This document shows positions 1-7,772 of a stretch of DNA of 64,000 nucleotides, in pieces (within the stretch, counting starts at the first letter, position 1; every line of letters begins with the position of its first letter). This DNA is from CAYIHX01 sp964363305. GTDB taxonomy: Bacteria; Bdellovibrionota; UBA1018. Both the position numbers and the translations under genes were made by a program. The DNA lies in NCBI GenBank assembly GCA_964363305.1, contig CAYIHX010000004.1:83032-147031 (forward strand). Reading direction: 5' to 3'. The notes beneath the pieces are model-generated. The model ran no database searches, had not been told where the DNA came from, and saw only the letters and a program-made list of their open reading frames with translations.

Positions 1-46
1 ACCATGGTACTGTGGTCATGCCAACGGGTCAGCTTTCCACGCAAAA

Positions 47-105
47 GGGTCTACCCCTGGGAGGTCTGGCGGCTGATACCGGCCGAACCTCCCGGGGATA
101 GACCC
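47..105 (-). terminator. Long hairpin terminator after the SUMF1-like gene
   Basis: Arms 47-65 and 87-105 pair over 19 positions with two mismatches around a 21-nt loop that can itself fold. Read on the minus strand the stem is followed by TTTT, so it fits an intrinsic terminator about 90 nt past the stop of the minus-strand gene ending at 197. No gene is seen in 1-196. Confidence 0.55.
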
Positions 106-196
106 AACTCCTTCGTAGCCAGGACCTGCACCTGCTCGATCGGCGCCCGTTCGTCGTCGTGGCACGCCCAGGGTACAAGCGTAAGAGAAACCAGGG

Positions 197-1657
197 TTAC
201 AAACGGGTCCTCACGAGGCGAAGGCCCACGATGCCGTAACGGCCGGACGGCTCGACGCCGCTACGAAAAGCCGACCGCAGGGCCCCGGCGTCGTGGTCCC
301 AACCGCCGCCACGAATCACGCGGTACGAGCCCGACGATGGACCCCGAGGATCACGCTGGAATGCTGAACCAAGATCGCGCACGTACCAATCGCTGGTCCA
401 CTCCCAAACATTGCCGTGCATGTCATAAAGACCCCAGGCATTCATCCAACCATTCAGACGCTGACTTCCCACCGGCGCAGGGTGCCCCCCGGAGTTGCCA
501 TTGAAAACGGCATAAGCAGGCAGCATGGTCCAATCATCCCCGAACGAGTAAGCCGTTTGAGTTCCGGCTCGCGCGGCGTACTCCCACTCGGCCTCAGTGG
601 GGAGGCGATAGAAATGCGAAGTCCCCAATCGGGAGTTGAGCCGCGACAAGAAGGCTTCAACGTCTCCGTAGCTGACCTGCTCCACCGGATGATTCGGGCA
701 CATGGGAACTCCATGGGGTTCCCCATATGTCCTCGGACAATCCGAACGAGTCTTGAAACGCGAAGGATTCCCCCCCATCACTTGCACCCACTGCGCTTGG
801 GTCACTTCGGTCGTCTGCATCTCAAAGGCTCCGCTGAGGGTCACCGAATGCAGCGTCTCTCGCGCATCCCACCATTCTCGCCCCGCTTCCCCTACTGGGC
901 TCCCCATCCCAAAAGTCCCCGGATCGATCTTCGTGAACTCCATCTCAACAAAGGCAGGCATAGAGTACTCCAGCTTTCGAAGCTCTTCCAAAAGCGCCGC
1001 CGAAGAAAGGTTCGACATCAAGAGCCCGGTCATGCGACGCGCATCAGAAGAGTTTCGATCATGAAACTCCGCCCTGCGATACGCATAAACAGCCTCATGG
1101 ATAACCATCGCCGCGCGCTCCGCGTTCGAAGCGAGAGACGTGAACAACTGCTCTTGAACCAAGACGCCGCCGTCATTCTTGTAGTTTACCACCTGCTCTG
1201 GATCGCGTGTGATCGTGCCGTCTCGGCACCGACCCCCGGTCCGTGGGTATACTCGATATGGCCCCTCGTTGACCGCAGTCAGATGAGCGGGTGTACGCAC
1301 CACCTGCGGTGGATGATTCTCGAACGCTCCCAGCGCTTCCAGACGAGGAGAGATCACTTCGAACAATGTGGGATCAGCACTAAATAGTTTGGCCATCACG
1401 CGATCCAGGATATCTTCTACTGATCCGGTGTACGCCTCTAGCGTCAGCCCAAATTCCGACTCGGCCTCGAACAGATCGACCAGCTGAATCCACTCAATCG
1501 CGCCGGCTTGCGAGCGACACACCCACGCACCCCCTCCGTTGCCGATCTCGTGGCCGGGACTCGGCGCCTGCGCCCGTGCTGAGGGAACGCCGCTCAACGC
1601 AACTGCGACTAAAACCCCGGTCGACCACCTCTGACAAACACCCTGCTTCGCTTTCAT
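197..1657 (-). CDS. Secreted SUMF1/formylglycine-generating-enzyme-like protein with GNGG N-terminal domain
   Basis: About 486 residues with a signal peptide ending near SARA. After it comes GNGGGAWVCRSQ...LVDLFEA, an N-terminal module I associate with exported Bdellovibrio-type proteins, then a HEAVYAYRR stretch near residue 185. The C-terminal half is a SUMF1 domain: RLPTEAEWEYAARAG, MHGNVWEWTSDWY, VIRGGGWDH. Such domains often act as binding modules, so enzymatic activity is not implied. The ATG at 1657 is preferred over 1663 because GGAG lies 7 nt upstream of it. It follows the TIGR02147 gene by about 10 nt, so the two are probably one transcript. Confident for the domain, unsure of the role. 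Confidence 0.88.
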   Translation of the reverse strand: MKAKQGVCQRWSTGVLVAVALSGVPSARAQAPSPGHEIGNGGGAWVCRSQAGAIEWIQLVDLFEAESEFGLTLEAYTGSVEDILDRVMAKLFSADPTLFEVISPRLEALGAFENHPPQVVRTPAHLTAVNEGPYRVYPRTGGRCRDGTITRDPEQVVNYKNDGGVLVQEQLFTSLASNAERAAMVIHEAVYAYRRAEFHDRNSSDARRMTGLLMSNLSSAALLEELRKLEYSMPAFVEMEFTKIDPGTFGMGSPVGEAGREWWDARETLHSVTLSGAFEMQTTEVTQAQWVQVMGGNPSRFKTRSDCPRTYGEPHGVPMCPNHPVEQVSYGDVEAFLSRLNSRLGTSHFYRLPTEAEWEYAARAGTQTAYSFGDDWTMLPAYAVFNGNSGGHPAPVGSQRLNGWMNAWGLYDMHGNVWEWTSDWYVRDLGSAFQRDPRGPSSGSYRVIRGGGWDHDAGALRSAFRSGVEPSGRYGIVGLRLVRTRL

Positions 1658-1667
1658 TTTCATACTC

Positions 1668-2522
1668 CTACGTTCCCACCCGCGTCAGCGGGATCAATTG
1701 AACTGACAACCGATACACTTCCGACTTTTTCTTCCCGCCCTCGAGCAGCTGCGCGACCTCGCGCCGCAGCTCCCGCAGGCGCGCCTTCGCCGCCGGCAAC
1801 AGATCCGGATCGATCGCGATGATCGAGGCGCCGAACTCGCGCAGCTCAACCGGCACTTCATCAAGCGCCGTGCGCGCCAGGTCCAAACCCTGCGCATGAT
1901 TTTTTCTCAGCGACGCATCCGAGACGTCATTCGTCGTCGTGAAGCGCTTGCCCGTCGCGCGCCACTCGACCCCCGAAATGCCCGCCCCCGAGGCGACTTC
2001 CACAAGCAACCCCAGCCGCACCAAAGTCTGCACCGCGCTTCGGACCTCGCGAACGCGTAACCCCAAACGACGCGCGATCCACGCTTCGTCGCTCTGAAAC
2101 CCCTGCGTCTCCGCGAGCGAAAGAATCGCCAGGTGATACCAGTCGGCCACCACTCGAAACTCGTCCGTCGAAAGCTGAATGTACTGAAGCACCGGGCCCG
2201 TCGTGCGCTTCTTCGCGCCAGGAACCTCGTTCGCCGCCCGTGTTTTCCGAGACAACCGCTCCGGAAGAGCCTCCACCAGCGCCGTGGCCACCGCAGGCTC
2301 GACCGCCAAGCGCTCAAAAACCCGCGCTGCCATCTTGCGGCTCAACCGGCGCTTGCCGTTGAGAAGCAAGGACAGCTCAGCCGCCGTGATCTGAAGCTTC
2401 CTCGCAAACGCCCGCAGTGAGTAGCTCGGGTTGCGGCTCTGCAGCTCCGCCATCGCTGAGCGAATGAGGTTCAAACTCTGGAGCTGAGCATCCTGCTGAT
2501 GGGTTCGACTCGACGGCTTCAT
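1668..2522 (-). CDS. TIGR02147 family regulator-like protein
   Basis: About 284 residues. An N-terminal helix-turn-helix-like region (SLRAFARKLQITAAELSLLL, then NGKRRLSRKMAARVFERL) precedes an alpha-helical region with a winged-helix-like part (DEAWIARRLGLRVREVRSAV). This layout is that of the TIGR02147 family, expanded in Fibrobacter and Bdellovibrio and of unknown function, probably DNA binding. The start at ATG 2522 is chosen because a TAGG sequence precedes it; an in-frame GTG at 2552 is an alternative without a ribosome site. A perfect inverted repeat at 2575-2601 lies just upstream and could be its operator. Confidence 0.85.
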   Translation of the reverse strand: MKPSSRTHQQDAQLQSLNLIRSAMAELQSRNPSYSLRAFARKLQITAAELSLLLNGKRRLSRKMAARVFERLAVEPAVATALVEALPERLSRKTRAANEVPGAKKRTTGPVLQYIQLSTDEFRVVADWYHLAILSLAETQGFQSDEAWIARRLGLRVREVRSAVQTLVRLGLLVEVASGAGISGVEWRATGKRFTTTNDVSDASLRKNHAQGLDLARTALDEVPVELREFGASIIAIDPDLLPAAKARLRELRREVAQLLEGGKKKSEVYRLSVQLIPLTRVGT

Positions 2523-2574
2523 GACGGGCTGCCTACCGGCCGATAGCGCCACCGGTCAACTAAGAAGATACAAA

Positions 2575-2601
2575 GTGTTTCTCATTGATATTGAGAAACA
2601 C
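2575..2601. promoter_or_regulatory. Perfect 10-bp inverted repeat, operator or terminator
   Basis: GTGTTTCTCA, a 7-nt spacer, then TGAGAAACAC. It lies between the stop of the small minus-strand gene (2610) and the TIGR02147 gene start. Its AT-rich stem and weak following T-tract fit an operator at least as well as a terminator. Confidence 0.5.
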
Positions 2602-2609
2602 CGCAAAGC

Positions 2610-2933
2610 CTATGCTACGTCCTCGGCCTTGCCTCTTCGGTCTCCTGCTGATTTCCGTTTCCGACCCACAGGTCCCTCTCCGAGCGAATAACTCACCTTG
2701 CCATGGGCGACAGAAATCAGCACCGTACAATGATCAAATACAAGAGCCTGTCGATCGCTCTTTTCTTGAACATCGTCGAATTCAACGCCGAGAAGTTCGC
2801 CGTTGGGAGAGAAAAAGCCGACCCCCCGCCCCCTCTTCGCCTCGACGGCATCACCCCATGGGCCAGGATACCAGGACAGAGAAAGCGGCCCGGAGTCCCC
2901 GATCACTCGAAAGGATACCTTTGGTCTTGTCAT
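2610..2933 (-). CDS. Small protein resembling DUF2283, coupled to a nuclease-like gene
   Basis: 107 residues without signal peptide. The segment GVGFFSPNGELLGVEFDDV resembles the DUF2283 strand pattern (a value, then 'gives rise to' V/IEFDDAS). Its ATG overlaps the stop of the upstream broken ORF as ATGA (2930-2933), so the two were translationally coupled. The pairing of a small soluble protein with a nuclease-like toxin suggests an antitoxin-type partner; this is inference, and the family match is by eye only. The last 20 residues are charged and may be poorly conserved. Confidence 0.55.
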   Translation of the reverse strand: MTRPKVSFRVIGDSGPLSLSWYPGPWGDAVEAKRGRGVGFFSPNGELLGVEFDDVQEKSDRQALVFDHCTVLISVAHGKVSYSLGEGPVGRKRKSAGDRRGKAEDVA

Positions 2934-3210
2934 AATTTTACCTTCCGCTGTTTTCGGTGGGCAGTTCTCGGTTGAGTCCCCGTCGGATACATGCTCGCCA
3001 GAAATGCCCCCGCAGAAATAATCTTTACGACCGCAACAACAAAGCGCTGGCTCTCCAGGCGATAGAAAAACATAAACTCCCGGTCACCTTTAAGGTACTT
3101 CCGGAAATTGCAAGAAAAGCCAAAGACTCCTCACGTTGCTCTTTGATGATAAGAATATCCGAGAATAATACATCCAACTTTTGAGTCAGCTCGCCCCAAG
3201 TGTCCGACAT
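2930..3210 (-). pseudogene. Frameshifted PBECR/phage-barnase-like nuclease ORF
   Basis: An ORF opens at ATG 3210 (MSDTWGELTQKLDVLFSDIL) and stops at 3025. A second frame, open from 3130 to the TGA at 2930, reads NFRKYLKGDREFMFFYRL, then ESQRFVVAVVK and GAFLASMYPTG. The order of R-x-x-x-FYR, VVxVVK and T/S-x-YPTG elements is that of small toxin nucleases of the PBECR/barnase-EndoU-colicin E5/D group. Joining the halves needs one shift between 3130 and 3025, where a TTTT run occurs. Either the gene is broken or the assembly has an indel. The family assignment is tentative. Confidence 0.5.
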
Positions 3211-3247
3211 GCTAAAAGCCTATCTCAGCTCGCTCCCCTGCGCCAGC

Positions 3248-3760
3248 CTACGGAAGCTGAACCTGCAGCCCCAGCGTCATCCACTCGTGGCTCAAATCCA
3301 GCCGGACGCCCATCTGGGGTAGAAAATAGTACACACCGCCCACGCCGAAGCGAGGATGAATGATGTAGCTCGTCAGGCCCGCCACCGAAATCACGGCGCC
3401 GCCAACCCCACCGACTGCGAAGAAAGTCCAATAGTCATCTTTCACGAAGTCCCAGCGCAGGTGAGTGCTAAACAAGCCAGAGGTGAACCCCCCATTGAAG
3501 GTGAGATGCACGCCGCCCGCCGCCTCGATCCAGACCTGGTTGTTCATATCGGGCACGAACCCCAGATGCACGATCTTCGCGGCCACGTTCCCAATCAGCG
3601 GCACGCCCCCGAGGGAGCCTAGCTGAGAAATTCCTCCGCCAAAACCGAATAAAAATTCACCCCCGGGCGGCTTTCCCTTCCAGGCTTCCGCGGCTCCGGC
3701 AGAAAAAGAAAGAAGAGACGCAAACCCAAAAATCGTCGCTACGAACAGCTTTTGCTTCAT
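3248..3760 (-). CDS. Outer-membrane beta-barrel-type secreted protein
   Basis: 170 residues. A clear signal peptide (KLFVATIFGFASLLSFSAGA, cut after AEA or nearby) is followed by alternating glycine- and aromatic-rich strands (FLFGFGGGISQLG, RFGVGGVYYFLPQMGVRLDL) typical of a small 8-stranded barrel. No named family is recognised. It starts 7 nt after the stop of the Nudix gene and on the same strand, so it may be the last gene of the sensor kinase/regulator/Nudix operon. Confidence 0.75.
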   Translation of the reverse strand: MKQKLFVATIFGFASLLSFSAGAAEAWKGKPPGGEFLFGFGGGISQLGSLGGVPLIGNVAAKIVHLGFVPDMNNQVWIEAAGGVHLTFNGGFTSGLFSTHLRWDFVKDDYWTFFAVGGVGGAVISVAGLTSYIIHPRFGVGGVYYFLPQMGVRLDLSHEWMTLGLQVQLP

Positions 3761-3767
3761 GGCCGCA

Positions 3768-4385
3768 TCAGATCACGAAAAGGCGCTGGAGGAAATTATG
3801 AATCATCGCGCCGGTGGCTCCCCAGATGCGATGCGGCCCCACCTGGTAGACGTGCACTCCGACTGAACGCCCCTGAAAAGTCATCTGCTCGAGGCGATAG
3901 ACACCCGGAGCAGTCAACTGCGAGAGAGAAACCCAAAAAATTTCAGCGATTTCGACCGGATTGGGACGCAACAGCGGCTCCTCAAACGGGGGCCGCAGCA
4001 ACCCGACGACCGGATTCACCAAAAAGCGGGTGGGAGTCCGCAGCTCTGGCAACTCGCCGATGATCTCCACTCGCTCCCGAGGCAACCCGATCTCCTCCTC
4101 CGCCTCTCGCAAGGCAGTCAAATGATACGCCGGCGAAAACGCCAGATCACCGGGCTCGGTCACTCCGCCTGGAAAGGCGATCTGTCCCCGATGCTGCTCG
4201 AGCTGCTCCGATCGCTTCGTCAACACCAGAGCCGCATCCGATTCATCCAAAGGCCGCAACAGAAGCAACACGGCCGACAGACGAGCGCCGACATCCTGCA
4301 ACTCGGGCTGCAACCGACGATGATCGTAATCGAGCTCGACTTCTAGAGCCCTCCGAACTCGATCGTCCCAACCCTTGAAACTCAT
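3768..4385 (-). CDS. nudL: CoA diphosphatase-type Nudix hydrolase
   Basis: 205 residues. The UPF0035 signature HRGQIAFPGG (residues 65-74) runs into the Nudix box, ending ALREAEEEIGL (91-101). This combination marks NudL-like enzymes that hydrolyse coenzyme A and its esters to phosphopantetheine and 3',5'-ADP. The box has a somewhat longer loop (LAFSPAYHLT) than the textbook spacing. The ATG overlaps the regulator stop by 4 nt (ATGA), showing translational coupling to the two-component system, an unusual partner for this housekeeping enzyme. Confidence 0.85.
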   Translation of the reverse strand: MSFKGWDDRVRRALEVELDYDHRRLQPELQDVGARLSAVLLLLRPLDESDAALVLTKRSEQLEQHRGQIAFPGGVTEPGDLAFSPAYHLTALREAEEEIGLPRERVEIIGELPELRTPTRFLVNPVVGLLRPPFEEPLLRPNPVEIAEIFWVSLSQLTAPGVYRLEQMTFQGRSVGVHVYQVGPHRIWGATGAMIHNFLQRLFVI

Positions 4386-5743
4386 CCGCGGCTCTTCAGA
4401 TCGATCCCATACCTCTGCGCCTTGCGATAGAGCGTCGCGCGGTCGATCCCCAGCTTCTCGGAAGCCTTCGATTTATTGTACTGAGTCTCGCCGAGAACGC
4501 GCAAAATATGCAACTTCTCCAGATCCTCCAACGATCCATCCTCTTCGCCTGAAGAGGGACTGACCGCCAACTCGAAATCATCGGGAAACAGAACCGACGA
4601 ATTCGTCATCGCCACGGCTCGCTCAATCGCATGCTCCAGCTCGCGCACGTTCCCGGGCCAGGGGTACTCCTTCAGCTGAGTGAGCGCCTCTTCCGACACG
4701 TGTGACACCAGCTTCCGATTCTTCGAGGCGTAACGAGCGAGAAAATGACTCACAAGCTCCGGCAAATCCTCGATCCGCTCACGGAGCGGCGGAATCTCGA
4801 TCGAGATCACTTTCAACCGGTAATAGAGATCTTCGCGAAATTTTCCCTGCTGAACGAGCGCATCAAGATCACGATGCGTCGCCGCGATCAGGCGAACATC
4901 CATCTTCCGGTTCTCGCTTCCACCTACCGGGCGCAGCTCGTTCTCCTGCAAAACGCGCAGCAGCTTCACCTGCATCGACAGCGGGATGTCGCCCACCTCA
5001 TCCAGAAACAACGTGCCGTGATCCGCCTCGGCAAACAGCCCGGCCTTGTCATGAATCGCTCCGGTGAAAGCCCCGCGCACATGGCCGAAAAGCTCACTCT
5101 CCAGCAAACCCTCCGCCACCGCGCCGCAATTTACAGCGACAAATGGCTTCAATTTGCGCGAGCTGTTTTCATGAATCGCGCGGGCCACCAGCTCTTTTCC
5201 CGTACCGCTTTCCCCCCGCACGAGCACTGTGCTGGATGAAAGCGCCGCGCGAGCCAGGAGTTTGTAGACTTCGACAATTCGCGGTGATTTTCCGGTCAAT
5301 TCTTTCGGCCGAGACTCGAAAGCGACTGTCGGCGTCGCACCGGGCTGCTTGCTGGCCCGCTGCAGTGACTCCCACTGCTTGACCGCACGAGCGACGACGG
5401 CCTGGAGCTCCTCCATCCGAAAAGGCTTGCTGATGTAGTCAAAGGCGCCCTCCTGAATCGCTTCAATCGCGCCCTGCATACTCCCAAATCCCGTCATCAG
5501 AATCACGCAACTCGTCGGATCGCGCTTCTTCACTTGGCGCAAAACATCCACGCCTCCCACCTCGAGCATCCGAATATCCGAAAGCACCACCGGGAAAGTT
5601 TCTGCCGAGAGCACCTGAACCGCCTCCTCTCCGCTGGCGGCAAGACGAACGTGGTAGCCCTGACGCACCAGAACTTCCTTCAAAAGATGACGCATCACCT
5701 GATCATCATCGGCGACAAGAATCGAGAGGGGATCAACCTGCAT
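4382..5743 (-). CDS. NtrC-family sigma-54 response regulator
   Basis: 453 residues. Receiver domain 5-120 with acidic cluster D12-D14 and phosphoacceptor D56 (VVLSDIRM). Central AAA+ domain has Walker A GESGTGKE and the sigma-54 contact loop GAFTGA. The C-terminus has a Fis-type helix-turn-helix (ASEKLGIDRATLYRKAQRYG). It should activate sigma-54 promoters when phosphorylated by the kinase encoded 8 nt upstream. Targets are unknown. Confidence 0.95.
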   Translation of the reverse strand: MQVDPLSILVADDDQVMRHLLKEVLVRQGYHVRLAASGEEAVQVLSAETFPVVLSDIRMLEVGGVDVLRQVKKRDPTSCVILMTGFGSMQGAIEAIQEGAFDYISKPFRMEELQAVVARAVKQWESLQRASKQPGATPTVAFESRPKELTGKSPRIVEVYKLLARAALSSSTVLVRGESGTGKELVARAIHENSSRKLKPFVAVNCGAVAEGLLESELFGHVRGAFTGAIHDKAGLFAEADHGTLFLDEVGDIPLSMQVKLLRVLQENELRPVGGSENRKMDVRLIAATHRDLDALVQQGKFREDLYYRLKVISIEIPPLRERIEDLPELVSHFLARYASKNRKLVSHVSEEALTQLKEYPWPGNVRELEHAIERAVAMTNSSVLFPDDFELAVSPSSGEEDGSLEDLEKLHILRVLGETQYNKSKASEKLGIDRATLYRKAQRYGIDLKSRG

Positions 5744-5751
5744 ATTCAGCG

Positions 5752-7185
5752 TTATAGCTCAGCAGGGTAGGGTAACTGCAAGGTGACTCGCGCCCAATGC
5801 CCCTCGCGGGAGTCAATTGCGAGGTCGCCTCCGTACTTCCGGGCGATGTCCCGACAGATCGTCAGACCCAGGCCCGTGCCCTCACCCGGTCCTTTCGTGG
5901 TAAAAAAAGGCTTCAAAACATTGGGGAGGTCTTCTCGGCGAATCCCTACCCCCGTGTCATAAATCGAAACAAAGGCCCACTGACGCGCCTCCTCAGTCCG
6001 AACCCCCGTCTCCACCTCGATCTGAGATTTTCCAGCGTGTTTTTTTGAGGCCAAACTATCGAGAGAATTATTGACCAGATTCAAGAGAATCTGTTCCATC
6101 TCGACCGGCACGACCCGGATCGGCCCCAGCTTCCGATCGTAATTCCGCTTGATCTGGACACCCATGGCGGCCACCCTCGGATGCACAATGCCCAATGTCT
6201 GATCGGCGATCCGATTCAGATCGACCAATTGCCGCTGAGAATGAGGCTTCGAGGTGCTCTGAAGGAAGTTCTTCACGATCGTCTCAATTTTCGCCAATTG
6301 CGTCGTAATGACGGAAAAACGATCCTCGAAACCCCCGGGGCCCACCTCTTCCCTGAGAAGCTGAAGGTGGCCGCCGACCGATCCCAGCGGCGTTCCGATT
6401 TCATGCGCGAAACTGGCCGTGAGTTGCCCCATGACGGCCAACTTCTCCGTGTTCATCAACTGCCGCTCCACCTCGTGCAATTTTTCGGTCAGGTGCAGGT
6501 TCTGAGTCTCGGCCCTTCGGAGGAGCCTCTCGTTTCTCAGGGTCTTGCGTAAAAAGTAGGTCAAAGCGAGAAACAAAATAGCAAAAGAAACCGCCGCGGC
6601 CGCCGTCGTCACCTTCCAAAGAGATTGACCGATCTGAGTCACGAGCTTGGTCGAAACGACGACACGAATGGTGCCGACGTTTCTCCGGGGCGATTTTCCA
6701 TCGCGGGACCGGGCTTCGATCGGGAGCCAGATATTCCAAAGTCCCTGCCCGCTCTCGTCCGTCTGAAGCTCCGTCTCCAGATGATCAACGAGCTTCAACT
6801 CCGGAGGTGAGGGTACCTGAACGATTTCTCCATCCTCCCCCTTGGGGCTGGGTGCAGCCTCTTCAATATTGGTAGCCAACAGAAAAGGGTTACCCATGCT
6901 CCCTGGAACAATGACATCCGCGCGCAGGACGTTCGGCTGAAGGTAAAGAAATTCTTGAATCGCCGACTCAACAGCCTGGGCGCTTCCTTTGCCCACCAGT
7001 AAATTCTGACTGAGTATTTCGGCTGACAACGTCTTCGCGCTCGTAATCCCGATCTGCCTCATCTCCTCGACCAGAACGGGCGTGGTGAACTGGTTCTCCA
7101 GGAGCGTCACCAACACGAAGGTCGGAAGAATCACCCCGACCAACACGAGCGTGATTTTAGCCTGGAGATCGAGTTTTCTCTTCAC
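5752..7185 (-). CDS. Membrane sensor histidine kinase
   Basis: 477 residues. Two transmembrane helices (about 10-29 and 192-212) enclose a periplasmic sensor of about 160 residues; a coiled coil follows. The phosphoacceptor is H261 in ASFAHEIGTPLGSV, with GT in place of the usual RN after HEI. ATPase motifs are NLVNNSLDSL, DTGVGI and GEGTGLGLTI. It pairs with the NtrC-type regulator directly downstream. A terminator separates it from the small secreted protein upstream. Confidence 0.93.
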   Translation of the reverse strand: MKRKLDLQAKITLVLVGVILPTFVLVTLLENQFTTPVLVEEMRQIGITSAKTLSAEILSQNLLVGKGSAQAVESAIQEFLYLQPNVLRADVIVPGSMGNPFLLATNIEEAAPSPKGEDGEIVQVPSPPELKLVDHLETELQTDESGQGLWNIWLPIEARSRDGKSPRRNVGTIRVVVSTKLVTQIGQSLWKVTTAAAAVSFAILFLALTYFLRKTLRNERLLRRAETQNLHLTEKLHEVERQLMNTEKLAVMGQLTASFAHEIGTPLGSVGGHLQLLREEVGPGGFEDRFSVITTQLAKIETIVKNFLQSTSKPHSQRQLVDLNRIADQTLGIVHPRVAAMGVQIKRNYDRKLGPIRVVPVEMEQILLNLVNNSLDSLASKKHAGKSQIEVETGVRTEEARQWAFVSIYDTGVGIRREDLPNVLKPFFTTKGPGEGTGLGLTICRDIARKYGGDLAIDSREGHWARVTLQLPYPAEL

Positions 7186-7210
7186 CCCCCCAGTCTAGCT
7201 CCCGACCCGG

Positions 7211-7252
7211 AAAAATAGAAAGGCCCCCCCCGGTTCCCGGGGCGGGCCTTTC
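7211..7252 (-). terminator. Intrinsic terminator
   Basis: A GC-rich hairpin (arms 7218-7231 and 7239-7252, GAAAGGCC... / ...GGCCTTTC) is followed on the minus strand by CTATTTTTCC. It ends transcription of the small secreted protein gene and insulates the downstream kinase operon. Confidence 0.8.
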
Positions 7253-7274
7253 GTCTCTTAAAACGAGAAATCAA

Positions 7275-7508
7275 TCACTCAGCGTGAGGAGCTTCGCCAG
7301 CAGGAGCTTCGGCGGGGACATCAGCAGCAGGAGTCGCCGCTTCATGGGTTGCTGCCTTCATCTTCTTGGCCTTTTTCTTGTCATGACGGGGCTTATCTTT
7401 CTTAGCCTTTGCCTTCGAAACGACAACAGTGTCGTTAGTCGTGGCAGCGAAAGCAACAGAACCCATCGAGAACACAGCAGCAATCATCAATACAATGAAT
7501 TTATTCAT
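7275..7508 (-). CDS. Small secreted Lys/Ala-rich protein
   Basis: 77 residues: a signal peptide ending VAFAA, a strongly basic middle (KAKAKKDKPRHDKKKAKKMK) and an Ala/Pro/Glu-rich tail. No family is recognised. A good ribosome site (GGAAG) precedes the ATG, and its own terminator follows, so it is probably a separately and perhaps highly expressed gene. The basic/acidic split suggests a nucleic-acid or cell-wall polymer binder, but this is only a guess. Confidence 0.7.
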   Translation of the reverse strand: MNKFIVLMIAAVFSMGSVAFAATTNDTVVVSKAKAKKDKPRHDKKKAKKMKAATHEAATPAADVPAEAPAGEAPHAE

Positions 7509-7540
7509 AGAACGTTCTTCCTTTTCTCCAGATCTGGAGG

Positions 7541-7571
7541 TGCATCGACCGACCCTGTGCCGGTCAATGCA
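7541..7571. promoter_or_regulatory. Imperfect inverted repeat upstream of small secreted protein
   Basis: TGCATCGACCG and CGGTCAATGCA (one mismatch) flank 9 nt. Two short perfect palindromes, CCAGATCTGG (7529-7538) and AGAACGTTCT (7508-7517), lie between it and the small gene's start. It sits in the divergent region to the EpmA-like gene and could be an operator. Confidence 0.3.
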
Positions 7572-7772
7572 TGAAGAGAAAGCAAGGTCGGTGCCAACGC
7601 GCAGGTCGCAATCCCTGGAGGATGCAACCTAAAATTCTTCAATCATCTCTGCGAGCTAGACCCCCCGCCCTGCGTCTCAATCGACCCGCTGTCAATGAAG
7701 TGTCGTTGCAGGTTACCGCAACCGTATGTTGCAAGATGCGACACCCCAAAAAATCAGATAAGGCATGGCTCC

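Noticed and set aside
416..1387. 323-codon plus-strand frame opposite the SUMF1-like gene
   Set aside because: Antisense frame without protein-like motifs; the minus-strand gene has clear domains.
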